A stretch of DNA of 35,394 bases from Clostridium sp. Cult2 (GCF_021655075.1 NZ_PPXX01000117.1:1-35394); one strand, 5' to 3'. Positions 19,001 through 28,400 are shown, numbered from the stretch's first letter. The notes: a model not told the origin generated them from the sequence alone. Made by a program: numbers and translations.

Positions 19001-19323
19001 CAAGAAATATTGAGAACATAGACCAGGTAGAGATCGATAATGTTATAAATAAAATTCTAGATAGGGTAAAAATTGTAGCTCCAAATAACCTAGAAAAAGT
19101 AAAAGAAGATCTAATATATTTCTTAGATGAGTGGAAAAAACTTTCTAGAAGTGAGAAAAACCTATATTACTATAGCTATCATCATGTTGGATATATGACA
19201 GGGAGAGTTCAGAGACTACTAAAGACTTACGGGTCATTTGGTAAATATTATTATGAGAAAGAAACACTAAATAGCATGAGGAATGTTCAAAAAGAATCTG
19301 GTTTGTACCTTTGGAGGGATTAG
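16063..19323 (+). CDS. drmA: DISARM helicase DrmA
   Basis: The protein has 1086 aa, starting with GTG at 16063 six bases after GGAGGG. It is a large SF2-like helicase of the DrmA type. Walker A is FPTGGGKTEAYLG (P411-T417) and motif II is QDELH (D657-H660). The C-terminal motif GQPKTSAEYIQATSRVGR ends at R906. Cysteine-rich segments (CPCCGE, CSREECF, CLDCG, about 535-625) lie between the two lobes and look like zinc-binding inserts. In DISARM, DrmA forms a complex with DrmB that loads on DNA with a 5' overhang and discriminates methylated from unmethylated DNA. Length matches the family. It starts 12 bases after the brxA-like gene and ends one base before drmB, so it belongs to the same transcription unit. 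Confidence 0.9.
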   Translation: MRLVYKDLRQKFIDSLRTDLIGPYEENEELRESPTSSYIMGRLSPEGEDYSFVLDKDGFSENDSEDDLIEDLEIDDSLYISKNKQGSLGLKFFLFKGNNEVIVNMKWADYLGREEEGKYSFLRFPKTFQEKINVESSNISGIHIEKDIYLSWIVHRLDTGYRMVSIYLENKRHKIKDYVAKNIFQVELEVMNNKLGFVSENLAYGMKEEEDYFFNRKPIFARGYGCAATWTNIDGNTARIIKSDFIPEKEINGVDLNLDKYKGYFSMLDFSKSEKRESTFQELEEILGDYALWISRLESHEYMKDEEYLSIGKDKIKICNENLDRMINGLNIIRGNDKAYQAFTFMNEAMHLSRGMNLFSKRENAEDNLENYLNNHSYWRPFQIAFILLNIKSIVEPESDERNLLDLLFFPTGGGKTEAYLGIIAFLMAYRRLTADECQDYDKDGGVTVIIRYTLRLLTTQQRDRILKLVSACEMIRIREDGLYGEKEFSIGFWVGSGVTVNKFKDLEVGQYNTAGQAKYKERNLRSQILKCPCCGEILDEKKSYELDTVNKSFTIKCSREECFFNKRPIPVYLVDEEIYSKTPTIIIGTVDKFARITFEERVHLLFGKRDIECLDCGSFLSTDEEEVTNCVHKGHLFEQKQKPCRNFYPAELILQDELHLITGPLGTIYGNYEMAIDELCTVYTGEEKISPKYIASTATIKNAEDQVRALYGRKHNQFPPSGHESDDSFFSKEISLDKDPFRLYLGISSPFASMKTTILRVYAVLLQTAFRYKDDPLYKDYIDAYWTLIGYYNSKRELGGAVRLIQDDIPDRTLILKEKNNDHLARRFLSYDEITSRKSSWQIPQVLERLEKELNQGNDKEVLDIAVATNMIQVGMDVDRLGLMVVTGQPKTSAEYIQATSRVGRQSPGLVVTIYNPYRARDLSHYENFTAYHSHLYRYVEGTSATPFSARARERTLHAAFIAILRSEYEELRTTKMGARNIENIDQVEIDNVINKILDRVKIVAPNNLEKVKEDLIYFLDEWKKLSRSEKNLYYYSYHHVGYMTGRVQRLLKTYGSFGKYYYEKETLNSMRNVQKESGLYLWRD

Positions 19324-19324
19324 C

Positions 19325-21121
19325 ATGGAGATAGGTAATTTAAGTCAAAATCAAATTATAACAACTTTTGGGCCTGGTTCTATTATAGATGCCAAGGAAG
19401 ACTCTGTTATGGGTTTAGATATTAACTACTGGAATAATGACGGGGAAGAATATAGAAGGATTTATTTTAATAAATTAGCTTCTTATTTAGGAGTTAGATA
19501 TTTCTTAGAGCCGAAGCAAGGGAAAAACTCTTTTCCTGTTATTATATTTCCTGACTGGCACGTTTGCTCTAATATTAAATGTAATTTAGTTTTTCAACTA
19601 TCAGAGTCAGTAACTGGAAACCCTGAAATCTATGATAGTAAGGGGCCTAGATGTCCTGATTGTGATTTTAGAGCCTACCCTTCTAGATTTATTATGTTTT
19701 GCGAAAATGGGCATATTGATGAGTTTCCTTATAGAGAATATTTGCATGGAGGGAAGACTCAATGTGAAGGAAAGATAAGGTTAAGGTCAGCAAGTTATAC
19801 ATCATCATTAAGCTCCTTGATTTTATCTTGTGATAATGAAAGTTGTAAAGCTAGAAAAACAATGGGGGATGCCTTATTAAAGGCAACATTTTCAGATTAC
19901 TCTTGTAAGGGTAGGCATGCACATAGGCCTTCTAATCCAAATGACAAATGTTCAGCTGACCTCATACCTAGCTTAAGAGGTGCCACAAATGTATATTTTT
20001 CAATCGTAAGATCTGCCTTAGAAATACCGCCTTGGTCTGATAAATTATTTCAAATAGTTGAAAAGATGAAGGTAGAAATTGATAATTATATTGAAGATAA
20101 AAAAATTGAGGCTGAGTTAGATGATGAAGTTTTTGATTATGAAAAAGCTCAAATGCGAGGCTTAAAAGTTGCCTATAGAAAGTTAGAAGAAAATCTTATG
20201 ACCTTTGAGAAATTTATTGAGATATACAAAAAAATTGCTGAGGGTGCTTCTGAATATAGTGAAATAAAAGAATCTGAATATAATTCTATTCTTAACCATA
20301 AAGCAGTATCAAAAAATTATTCAAGTTTTCTAGCTAGTGAAGAAGACCTTCCTGATTATCTAAAAATATATTTTACAAGATTAATTAGAATTGAAAAGGT
20401 CAGAGAAATTATGGCTTTAAAAGGCTTTACTAGAGCTAGTTTCCCAGACCCAGATAATGATAACTTTGCAAGTGTTGTCAATCTAGCGGGTAAAGATACG
20501 GGTTGGCTACCAGCAGTTAGGACTAGTGGCGAGGGTATATTTCTAGAATTAAATAGAGAAGAAATTGAAAATTGGTTATCAAATTTTGATTCCAAAGCTA
20601 TATCAGAAATTTATGATAATGAATATAGGAAACATGTGGAAAGCAAGGGATGGGAGTATAGGCAAAATCGTGACTTGGTATATGTATTACTCCATAGTTT
20701 ATCACATGCCTTAATAAGAGAGTTATCTTTAAGAAGTGGGTATTCTACAACAGAATTACAGGAAAGAATATACTATAGTGAAAACATGTGTGGGCTATTG
20801 ATCTACACAGCAAGTGGTGATTCAGAAGGAACCTTAGGTGGCTTAGAAGAAATGGGGAAAATTAATAATTTTCAAGATGTTTTGATCAATGCACTTAAAA
20901 ATGCCTTGATATGTTCAGCAGATCCTGGATGTTTGAAAACCTACCCAGGTAATGAAAATTTAAATGGTGCAGGTTGTCATGCATGTTTAATGATTCCTGA
21001 AACAGCTTGTGAAAATGGAAATAGGCTTTTGGATAGGCGGACAATAGTACCTACTCAGGAAAAAAACTTCAAGGGTTATTTTGAAAAGTTGGTGAGGGAA
21101 GTATGTGGGATAAGTCTTTAA
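19325..21121 (+). CDS. drmB: DISARM DUF1998 protein DrmB
   Basis: The protein has 598 aa from the ATG at 19325, which follows GGAGGGATTAGC; an upstream in-frame ATG at 19283 lies inside drmA. It opens with the typical NQIITTFGPGSIIDA. It has cysteine pairs near residues 81-86 and 110-113, then the FCENGHIDEFPY motif at about 125-135. The C-terminal DUF1998 region includes LLHSLSHALIRELSL (H457, H461), TASGDSEGTLGGLEE and the cysteine cluster CSADPGCL ... GCHACLMIPETAC. DrmB partners DrmA in the core DISARM complex. It overlaps drmC by 19 bases. All expected motifs are present and there is no disruption. Confidence 0.92.
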   Translation: MEIGNLSQNQIITTFGPGSIIDAKEDSVMGLDINYWNNDGEEYRRIYFNKLASYLGVRYFLEPKQGKNSFPVIIFPDWHVCSNIKCNLVFQLSESVTGNPEIYDSKGPRCPDCDFRAYPSRFIMFCENGHIDEFPYREYLHGGKTQCEGKIRLRSASYTSSLSSLILSCDNESCKARKTMGDALLKATFSDYSCKGRHAHRPSNPNDKCSADLIPSLRGATNVYFSIVRSALEIPPWSDKLFQIVEKMKVEIDNYIEDKKIEAELDDEVFDYEKAQMRGLKVAYRKLEENLMTFEKFIEIYKKIAEGASEYSEIKESEYNSILNHKAVSKNYSSFLASEEDLPDYLKIYFTRLIRIEKVREIMALKGFTRASFPDPDNDNFASVVNLAGKDTGWLPAVRTSGEGIFLELNREEIENWLSNFDSKAISEIYDNEYRKHVESKGWEYRQNRDLVYVLLHSLSHALIRELSLRSGYSTTELQERIYYSENMCGLLIYTASGDSEGTLGGLEEMGKINNFQDVLINALKNALICSADPGCLKTYPGNENLNGAGCHACLMIPETACENGNRLLDRRTIVPTQEKNFKGYFEKLVREVCGISL

Positions 21122-21819
21122 GATTAGATGTTTTCGAAGGGCTTCTTTTTAACCATAGATATTTTATCGAGGGCCTTTTATTTAAAGGAGAAGTTTCAAC
21201 TAATATTCTTGATTCTAGAAGTACAATTTTTCAAGAACTAAATAAGCTATTTCCTAACTCATCCTCAGAAGAAAAGTTGAATTTTTTATACTTAATGGCT
21301 AAGGCTTATAGTCGTTCAAATTCGGAAAAGATGCAATTAATATGGTCGGGACCAAGTATATCTGGGTTACCAGGTAGGGATACCGAAATTGTTTTTGAAG
21401 AGTATATTTCAAGTGCCCAAGAGAGTATTATTCTTTCTATCTATTCTTTAAGTGAGTATGCCAGTAGTTTAATTAATTTATTGAAGAAAAAAATCAAACA
21501 AGGAATCTATGTAGAAATGTATGTAAATGATTATGCTAGCAAAAGTGATTTATTGGACAAGATTATTAAATTAGATAATAGTAGGGCTTTCGTCTATGAA
21601 TATATTGGGGCAGAAAATCATACTCAATCTCTACATGCAAAAGTATTAACTATAGACAATGAGAAGTCAATAATTACTTCATCTAACTTATCTTACAATG
21701 GTATGGAGGGAAATTTAGAATTGGGTGTAATCTTGAATTCTAAGGAAAAGGCAAAAGAAATAAGATTAATATTTAATACTTTAATAGAGAAACATTATTT
21801 TAGACGAATTAAAAGATAG
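21103..21819 (+). CDS. drmC: DISARM phospholipase-D-domain protein DrmC
   Basis: The protein has 238 aa; the start ATG lies inside drmB after GGTGAGGGAAGT. It carries a single HKD motif, HAKVLTID (H178, K180, D185), followed by SSNLSYNGMEGNLELG, the usual continuation in PLD-family nucleases. A degenerate first half (TEIVFEEYISSAQESIILSIY) precedes it. DrmC is the third core DISARM gene. It is not strictly needed for defence in the studied Bacillus system, and as a one-HKD protein it probably acts as a dimer. The gene order drmA-drmB-drmC is canonical. It is followed after 12 bases by the cytosine methylase with its own strong ribosome binding site. Confidence 0.88.
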   Translation: MWDKSLRLDVFEGLLFNHRYFIEGLLFKGEVSTNILDSRSTIFQELNKLFPNSSSEEKLNFLYLMAKAYSRSNSEKMQLIWSGPSISGLPGRDTEIVFEEYISSAQESIILSIYSLSEYASSLINLLKKKIKQGIYVEMYVNDYASKSDLLDKIIKLDNSRAFVYEYIGAENHTQSLHAKVLTIDNEKSIITSSNLSYNGMEGNLELGVILNSKEKAKEIRLIFNTLIEKHYFRRIKR

Positions 21820-21831
21820 AGGAGGTGAACA

Positions 21832-23097
21832 ATGAATTATTTAGATTTATTTGCAGGGGCGGGAGGCTTATCAGAAGGTTTTGCAAGACTGGGATATAAA
21901 GGTATAGCTCATATTGAGTCTAATAAATCAGCCGCAGAAACGCTCGAAACTAGGATGGTATATTATTATTTGAAGGAAGAGAACAAATTAGATATTTATA
22001 GAGAATATCAGAAAACTTATTTCTTATCTGTAAAAGAAAGAAGAGAACAAAGAGAAAAGTTTTTAGAAAAAATTCCTAGTTATATTAAAAATTCAGTTAT
22101 AAATTGTGAAATTTCTTATGAAAACTTACCGTTTTTATTTGAGAAAATTGATAAACAACTTGAAATTAATAGGGGAAAAAACCTGGATGTAATTATAGGC
22201 GGACCACCTTGTCAGGCTTATTCAGTAATAGGTAGATCTAGAACAGGGTCAAATAATAATAATGATAAACGGCATTATTTATACAAATTATATGTTGAAT
22301 TTTTAAAAAAATATAAGCCAAAAGTGTTTGTGTTTGAGAATGTTCCAGGTATTTATACTGCCAAAAATGGAAAAATATTTGAGGATATTCAAGAAAAATT
22401 TGATGAAGCAGGATATAATATACAATCTTTTGATTTTAATTCCTTTGATTTTGGGGTTCCTCAAAATAGAAAAAGAGTAATAATCATGGGTTTTAAAAAA
22501 GGTTTGAATGTAGATGATTTTAAATATCCTGAAAACAAAGGGAATATCTACATGGTGGAAGATTTTTTAAATGATTTACCATCAATTAAATCAGGTGAGG
22601 TGTATAAAGACTTTAAATATAGAAATAAGGCAACAGAGGCACTGTTATATACAAAAATAAGAGATAAAGAGGATTTATTGACCCACCATATTTCAAGGCC
22701 TAATAATGATAGAGATCTGAATATTTATAGAATCGCAGTAGAGTTATGGAATAAAAAAGATGAAAGATTAAAATATTCAGATTTACCAGATGAACTTATT
22801 ACTCATAAAAATACTAAATCTTTTTTAGATAGATTTAAAGTAGTTGCAGGGGATTTGAATTATTCACAGACCATAGTTGCCCACATAGCAAAGGATGGAC
22901 ACTATTATATACATCCTAATATGGAAGAAAACAGATCTCTTTCGATAAGAGAAGCGGCTAGACTTCAATCCTTTCCTGATAATTATTTTTTTGAAGGATC
23001 GAGAACATCTAATTTCACACAGATTGGAAATGCTGTTCCTCCTTTAATGGCTGAATATATTGCTGAATGGGTTAAAGAAAATGTATTAATAATTTAG
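21832..23097 (+). CDS. drmMII: C5-cytosine DNA methyltransferase DrmMII
   Basis: The protein has 421 aa, with AGGAGGTGAACA before the ATG. All C5-methylase landmarks are present: DLFAGAGGLSEGF (motif I, residue 5 on), GGPPCQAYS with catalytic C127 (motif IV), FENVPG at 168-173 (motif VI), QNRKRVIIMG at 211-220 (motif VIII), a variable recognition region, then AARLQSFPDNYF and QIGNAVPPLMAEYIAEWV (motifs IX-X). In class 2 DISARM this enzyme marks the host; the studied Bacillus enzyme modifies CCWGG, but the target of this one cannot be read off. A 40-residue insertion between motifs I and IV (about 45-90) is charged and helical. It is the last gene of the operon and converges with the relaxase gene 47 bases away. 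Confidence 0.9.
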   Translation: MNYLDLFAGAGGLSEGFARLGYKGIAHIESNKSAAETLETRMVYYYLKEENKLDIYREYQKTYFLSVKERREQREKFLEKIPSYIKNSVINCEISYENLPFLFEKIDKQLEINRGKNLDVIIGGPPCQAYSVIGRSRTGSNNNNDKRHYLYKLYVEFLKKYKPKVFVFENVPGIYTAKNGKIFEDIQEKFDEAGYNIQSFDFNSFDFGVPQNRKRVIIMGFKKGLNVDDFKYPENKGNIYMVEDFLNDLPSIKSGEVYKDFKYRNKATEALLYTKIRDKEDLLTHHISRPNNDRDLNIYRIAVELWNKKDERLKYSDLPDELITHKNTKSFLDRFKVVAGDLNYSQTIVAHIAKDGHYYIHPNMEENRSLSIREAARLQSFPDNYFFEGSRTSNFTQIGNAVPPLMAEYIAEWVKENVLII

Positions 23098-23143
23098 GAA
23101 ATTATATATAATTATTTTAATTTAGTTAAAAGAGGTAGAACTA

Positions 23144-24487
23144 TTAACGCTCGACCCCTTTCCCCAAATAATTATCATAGTTTTTCTTATACTTATATAG
23201 CCTATCCTGCTCCTGGCGAGATTGACTGAGTTTCTCAATGAGAGACTCTTTTTTTGTATGAAGTTTTTCAAGGTCTTCATAAATTTGCTTGGTAGTGGGT
23301 AGAATATTAGAGTCTTGGAAACTTTCAGCAACTGCCTTTTTATAAAGCATAAGTTGAGGGTTATATTCATTAATGAAAGCTTTATCTTCAGGGTGTGCCT
23401 TAGCATATTTATGGATTTCTTTATATTGTTCTATAGTATAGCGGTTCTCCATAATCTTCTTTTTTACTTCTATAAGTTTTTCTATTTCTTTATTTTCTGT
23501 AAGAAGATTTTGAACTTCAGTAGCTTTTTCATGGATAGCTTTTTCTAGCTGTTCTCGTGTTTTAAAACCTTCATTTCTAACCTGGTTTATAGTATCTGCC
23601 ATGGTAGACAGATTGTGCTTTGTTGCCCAATATTTATATCCAGGAGAGCTTTTAGCTTTATCATTGGCACTTATATCAATGACATTATCTAAAGGCTTAA
23701 AAGGAGCTTTAGGACGCTTGTTCTTCATATCAACTTCTTCTAGGATACGTTTTTTTAATCTTTTCTCAGTATAATCTTCCCCTATCCTCATTGCCCTTGT
23801 AAAACGCTGTTGCCCATCTATTTTTTTGAAAGCAATATGTTTTCCATGTTTAATTTCATAGCCATATTGCTCCATAAGATGGAGAAAGTCCTCCCAATCC
23901 TTAGCTTTTTTAATAGCTCTGTCTATATCGAATTGGAGTTTGCTTTTCCATGAAGCTCCCTTTTTATCTTCTTGATATTCCCTATAGGATTTACCCCTGG
24001 TCTTATATTTCTTCTTATATTTTTCGTAATATTCATCTATAACAATTAGGTTGTTTTCCTTGCATAACTTGTCGCTTTGGTATCTTATTTTATGGTAACT
24101 TCGCTTGTTAGATTGATAGCATTTTCCTGTCTTCCAATTAACATTATTAAAAATAATATGGTTGTGAATGTGGTTACGATCTACATGGGTGGCTAGTACA
24201 TATTCATATTCACCATTTAAAACTTCTTTGGCTAAGGCAATCCCTATCTCATGTGCTTTATCAGGACTTACTTCTCCAGGAACAAAACTTTGTATTAAAT
24301 GCCGAGCTAAAACTGTCCCTCTAGTATCATTGGTTTCCCTAGTATTCATGAACTGTAAATGGGCAGTTGCAGGAGAGCAACCATCTGAACTTATTAATAT
24401 TTGTTTATCAGTTTTATCATCACTTGTAATATAATCAATAGCAAGATTAAGGGTGGATTTGATAGGGTGGATCTTTGTAATAGCCAT
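23144..24487 (-). CDS. MOBP-type relaxase / mobilisation nuclease
   Basis: The protein has 447 aa. The N-terminal relaxase domain shows a candidate catalytic tyrosine near Y19 and the three-histidine metal site in HVDRNHIHNHIIFN (H101, H106, H108, H110). These match the Relaxase family (pfam03432-type) of Tn1549-like elements. The C-terminal 180 residues are a lysine/glutamate-rich coiled coil. It nicks oriT and pilots the strand during conjugation. It overlaps neither neighbour, but its start is only one base past the MobC stop, so the two are co-translated. It reads toward the defence operon; no clear bidirectional terminator separates the convergent ends, only an AT palindrome near 23100-23115. 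Confidence 0.88.
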   Translation of the reverse strand: MAITKIHPIKSTLNLAIDYITSDDKTDKQILISSDGCSPATAHLQFMNTRETNDTRGTVLARHLIQSFVPGEVSPDKAHEIGIALAKEVLNGEYEYVLATHVDRNHIHNHIIFNNVNWKTGKCYQSNKRSYHKIRYQSDKLCKENNLIVIDEYYEKYKKKYKTRGKSYREYQEDKKGASWKSKLQFDIDRAIKKAKDWEDFLHLMEQYGYEIKHGKHIAFKKIDGQQRFTRAMRIGEDYTEKRLKKRILEEVDMKNKRPKAPFKPLDNVIDISANDKAKSSPGYKYWATKHNLSTMADTINQVRNEGFKTREQLEKAIHEKATEVQNLLTENKEIEKLIEVKKKIMENRYTIEQYKEIHKYAKAHPEDKAFINEYNPQLMLYKKAVAESFQDSNILPTTKQIYEDLEKLHTKKESLIEKLSQSRQEQDRLYKYKKNYDNYLGKGVER

Positions 24488-24488
24488 A

Positions 24489-24842
24489 TCAATCAGACCT
24501 ATTCATATATTTCCTTGTTAGGATATTTTGAATTTTTATTATTTCTCTTGATATATCATCATTTTCTTTTTTTAGATCCTCAATATCTTCTCTATAGATT
24601 ATTCCTGTACTATTTACCCTCTTTGCAATTTGATTAAGATTATTAGAGTTTTTTCCTATAAGAGTTTGTAGCCTTCTAAAAACATTCATATCAATTACAA
24701 ATATAGGGGCTTCAAGAACACTTTTCCTTATAAAATGTCCCATAGATTTTGACTTGCTCATCTCAAGTTTCTTGTTAAAAAGGTCTTTCTCCTCATCAGT
24801 AACCATTACATGAATATCATTTTTTCTAAGTCTATTTGCCAT
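24489..24842 (-). CDS. MobC-like relaxosome accessory protein
   Basis: The protein has 117 aa from the ATG at 24842 (MANRLRKND), which has AAGGAG six bases upstream; an in-frame ATG 24 bases earlier is less likely. The N-terminus looks like a ribbon-helix-helix segment (DIHVMVTDEEKDLFNKKLEM), followed by the MobC-family stretch FRRLQTLIGKNSNNLNQIAKRVN. MobC proteins bind oriT and help the relaxase open the DNA. It lies directly between the relaxase gene and the palindrome-rich candidate oriT, the usual arrangement in Tn1549-like elements. Confidence 0.85.
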   Translation of the reverse strand: MANRLRKNDIHVMVTDEEKDLFNKKLEMSKSKSMGHFIRKSVLEAPIFVIDMNVFRRLQTLIGKNSNNLNQIAKRVNSTGIIYREDIEDLKKENDDISREIIKIQNILTRKYMNRSD

Positions 24843-24869
24843 ACGAATTCTCCTTTTCTTTTTCATTTA

Positions 24870-25000
24870 CAACAGGGTATTAGGGGTGACCCCTAAATCA
24901 TTCCGATAGGAACAAGTAGAAAATTGGATAAAAAAGAAGCGAGCCTAGAGGGGTCCGCTTCATCAATTTTCTCGTAAGTGTGTCTACACTTACTGTGCTT
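24870..25000. other. Candidate origin of transfer (oriT)
   Basis: Upstream of mobC lie three nested inverted repeats. TTAGGGG / CCCCTAA is at 24880-24896. A two-part stem has outer arms GAAAATTG (24919-24926) / CAATTTTC (24964-24971) and inner arms GAAGCG (24936-24941) / CGCTTC (24956-24961). GTAAGTGT / ACACTTAC with a GTCT loop is at 24974-24993. The TAAGTGTG core resembles nick regions of the IncQ/MOBP group (TAAGTGCG-type), and a mobC-adjacent location is typical. The nick position is inferred, not proven. The remainder of the gap up to 25150 is AT-rich with no gene that I can support. Confidence 0.6.
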
Positions 25001-25150
25001 GCTATTAAAGTTTTTTAAAAGCAGGCATTAAGCCAAGTATTTGATTTATATATCTATATTACCGCACTATGTGGCTAATGTCAGCGTAAAATATAAAATT
25101 ATATATAAGATTCCTTAATATATACTTCTAGTTGCTACTACTTAATTACA

Positions 25151-25179
25151 TTGTAAAAGGGAAAAAGAAAATGTATAAT
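25151..25179 (+). promoter_or_regulatory. Strong sigma-A promoter of the DUF1413/YobI module
   Basis: TTGTAA at 25151-25156, a 17-base spacer and a perfect TATAAT at 25174-25179. It lies 49 bases before the ATG at 25228 and inside a theoretical longer frame starting at 25132, which argues that the longer start is not used. Confidence 0.75.
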
Positions 25180-25227
25180 GATATTAACAATGTTGTCGGC
25201 AAGGTTATTATAAGAGGGGTGAGCAAT

Positions 25228-25476
25228 ATGAATGATGTTAATGAATTATTAAATGAAGCTATTAAGGAAACGGCAAATTTAAAAGAAGAAGAAATATTTT
25301 TAGTAAAAGAGTTGTTTAAAGGCTATGAGTGGAACAGAATACCACGAAGTGAAAGAATATTACTTGGAACATTATTTCTACACCATATTAATAAGGGAAC
25401 TACAAGCATTAAGGCTATTCAAAAAACAACTTCTGGACAACAAAAATATCAGATAACAAAATCAAAAGGGGTTTAA
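25228..25476 (+). CDS. DUF1413-like small protein
   Basis: The protein has 82 aa from the ATG at 25228, preceded by AGGGGTGAGCAAT and located downstream of a near-consensus promoter. The core EEEIFLVKELFKGYEWNRIPRSERILLGTLFLHHI fits the DUF1413 pattern of short Firmicutes proteins (L-x-E/L-F-x-G-Y-E-W followed by R-x-x-R-x-x-L-G). The tail is basic and polar. The function is unknown. It ends five bases before the large P-loop NTPase gene, so the two are almost certainly one operon and probably one functional unit, perhaps sensor or antidote plus effector. That pairing is inference from spacing. Confidence 0.7.
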   Translation: MNDVNELLNEAIKETANLKEEEIFLVKELFKGYEWNRIPRSERILLGTLFLHHINKGTTSIKAIQKTTSGQQKYQITKSKGV

Positions 25477-25481
25477 ATCCT

Positions 25482-28400
25482 ATGGATAAATATAATTTTC
25501 AAAAACTTACTCCAATAAATGATGTAGAATTAAATATTTATGATCATGCCTTAGACTTTATTTTTAAAAATGATGATGTTAAAAACATTGCTATTTCGGG
25601 TGCATATAGTGCTGGAAAGAGTAGTGTTCTTGAAACATATAAAAAGAAACATAGTAATATTAAGTTTTTACATATTTCCCTTGCACATTTTAAGTCACCA
25701 ATGGAAAAAGAAGATGAAGAAGCAGAAATAAAAGAATCTGTTTTAGAGGGTAAGATCCTTAATCAACTGATTCATCAAATTAATTCTGATAAAATTCCTC
25801 AAACGAATTTTAAGATTAAAAGACAACTCGACAATAAAAAAATTATTCAAAATGTAGTTCTAATAATGATTACTATTGTTATGATATTGCATCTGACAAT
25901 GTTTAATTCTTGGCAAGCTTTTGTAAATAGCATTTCTATTAATTGGTTTATCTGGCTTAAAAATATACTGTTACTAACAGCCTATAGTGAAACACGAATT
26001 TTTAGCGGAACTATCCTTTTTATACTGTTTGGTGTTATTTGGGGTAAAATTATAAAAATCCAAAAAAATAAAAATATCTTAAAGAAAATCAGTCTACAAG
26101 GTAACGAAATAGAAATTTTTGAAGAAAATGAGGACTCCTATTTTGATAAATATTTAAATGAAGTCTTATATCTTTTTGAAAATTCGGATGCAGATGTCAT
26201 AGTTTTTGAAGATATGGATAGATATAATGTAAACCAAATATTTCAAAGGTTGAGGGAGGTCAATACTCTTGTAAATAATCAATTAAAAAAGGAAAATAAA
26301 AATCCTCTAAGATTTTTTTATCTTTTGCGTGATGATATATTCATTTCTAAGGATAGAACGAAATTTTTTGATTATATAATGCCAGTTGTCCCTGTTATTG
26401 ATAGTTCTAACTCATACGATCAGTTCATTGCACATTTTAAGGCAGGGGGGATTTTTGAATTATTTAAACAGAATTTTTTGCAAGATGTTTCTTTGTATGT
26501 TGATGATATGCGTATACTCAAAAATATTTATAACGAGTTTGTGGTCTATAATAACAGAATCAATACTACGGAACAAGATTATAATAAACTTCTGGCTCTC
26601 ATAATTTATAAAAATATCTTCCCAAGAGATTTTAGTGACTTGCAATTAAATAAAGGATTTATATATACCCTTTTCGCAAAAAAAGAAGGGTTTATTAGCG
26701 ATGAAAAAAATAATATAAATAAAAAGATAGATACCTTAAATGAAAAAATTGATAAAGCTCAAAAAGAAATTTTGTGTTCTGATGAAGAGCTTTCTATGGT
26801 ATACAGTAAAAAGATTGAAGAACTTGGATATTATCGGCATAAAGAAAAAGAAATATTAAACGAGGAATGGGATGAACGTAAGGAAGCTGTTAAAAATAAG
26901 GAAGTAGAAAATATCGAAAGAATCAAGCAGGATATTTTTAATCTTCAGGAAGAGCTAGAGATGCTTAAAAATAAAAAGTTATGCAATATTATCTCACGAA
27001 ACAACATTGATAATATTTTTAAAACTACATATATAAATGAAATAGGGGTGGAAAGAGATTTTAATGAGATAAAGGAAACCCCTTATTTTGATTTAATTAA
27101 ATATCTTATCCGCAACGGTTATATTGATGAGAGTTATGCAGATTACATGACCTATTTCTATGAAAATAGCTTAAGTCGTATTGATAAAACATTTTTAAGA
27201 AGTGTTAGCGATAAAAAGGCGAAAGAATATACATATGAACTAAAAAGTCCTCGAATGGTAATTGATAGATTGAGTGATGTGAGTTTTGATGAGGAAGAAA
27301 TTCTTAATTTTGATTTATTTTGTTTTCTGCTGACAACTCCTGAATATGATATGCAACTTCATAGGTTTTTGCTGCAGTTAAAGAATACGAAGAATTTCAA
27401 ATTTATTCAAGGCTTTTTTATTTCCGAAAGAGAAATCCAGCAATTAGTATTTAAACTCAATAATCAATGGCAAAATTTCTTTTCTGAAATTTTAAGCAAT
27501 GGTGTTTTTACTGAATCTCAAGTTAAGTTATATTCCATATATACACTTTATTACTCTCAAGATATTATAAATATGGTAAACAATGAAAAATCCCTAACCG
27601 ACTATATCTCTGATAATTCTAATTACTTGGATATTGAAAATCCTAATATTGATAAACTTATAAAAGGATTTAAGCTAATTAATATATGTTTCAAATCAAT
27701 TAATTATGACATAGCAAATAAAGACTTATTTATAGCAGTTTATGAAAACAGATTATACCAAATCACTTTCGGGCATATTACTTTGATGCTCAAAACCTTC
27801 TATGGTATAGAAGAAAGTGAAGATTTCAATCATAAAAACTATACATTGATTTTATCATTGCCAGAATCGCCATTGGCACAATATATTAATGGAAATATTA
27901 ATTACTATATAGAAATAATAATTAATCATTGTGAAGGAAGTATTGTAGACGATGAATCGGTTGTGTTATCTATGTTAAATAATGATGAGATTACTCTTGA
28001 AAATAAACTTGAATATATTAAAGTTCTAAAAACACCAATAACTTTACTCGAAAAAGTTTCAGATAAGGATACTTGGTCATTATTACTTCAAAATAACCTA
28101 GTCGTATATTCGGAGAATAATATTCTCGAATATTTCTTTAATAGTGAAAAAAACTTAGACGACATTTTAGTTGAATTTGTAAATAGCCAAGATAATCATT
28201 TGGATTTTTCTGATTCAATCAATGATTTTGGTAAAGATGCTTCATCTAGTTTTTTCAAGGTTGCAATTGTATGTAACGATTTAAACAATGAAAAATATAG
28301 AGAAATAATGAGGTCGCTTAGGCGATATTATGATTCATTCAAAACCGAGGGGATTTCAAATGAGAAAATAGATATTCTAATTGATTTAGAAACCATAAGA

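Noticed and set aside
21103-21819. Cardiolipin synthase-like phospholipase
   Set aside because: Only one HKD motif, no membrane segments, and placement right after drmB fit DrmC instead.
23098-23143. Bidirectional terminator between drmMII and the relaxase gene
   Set aside because: Only an AT palindrome (AATTATATATAATT region) is visible; no GC stem with T-tracts, so it is not called.
25132-25227. Longer N-terminus for the DUF1413-like protein
   Set aside because: The extension contains the near-consensus promoter at 25151-25179, and the ATG at 25228 has a proper ribosome binding site.
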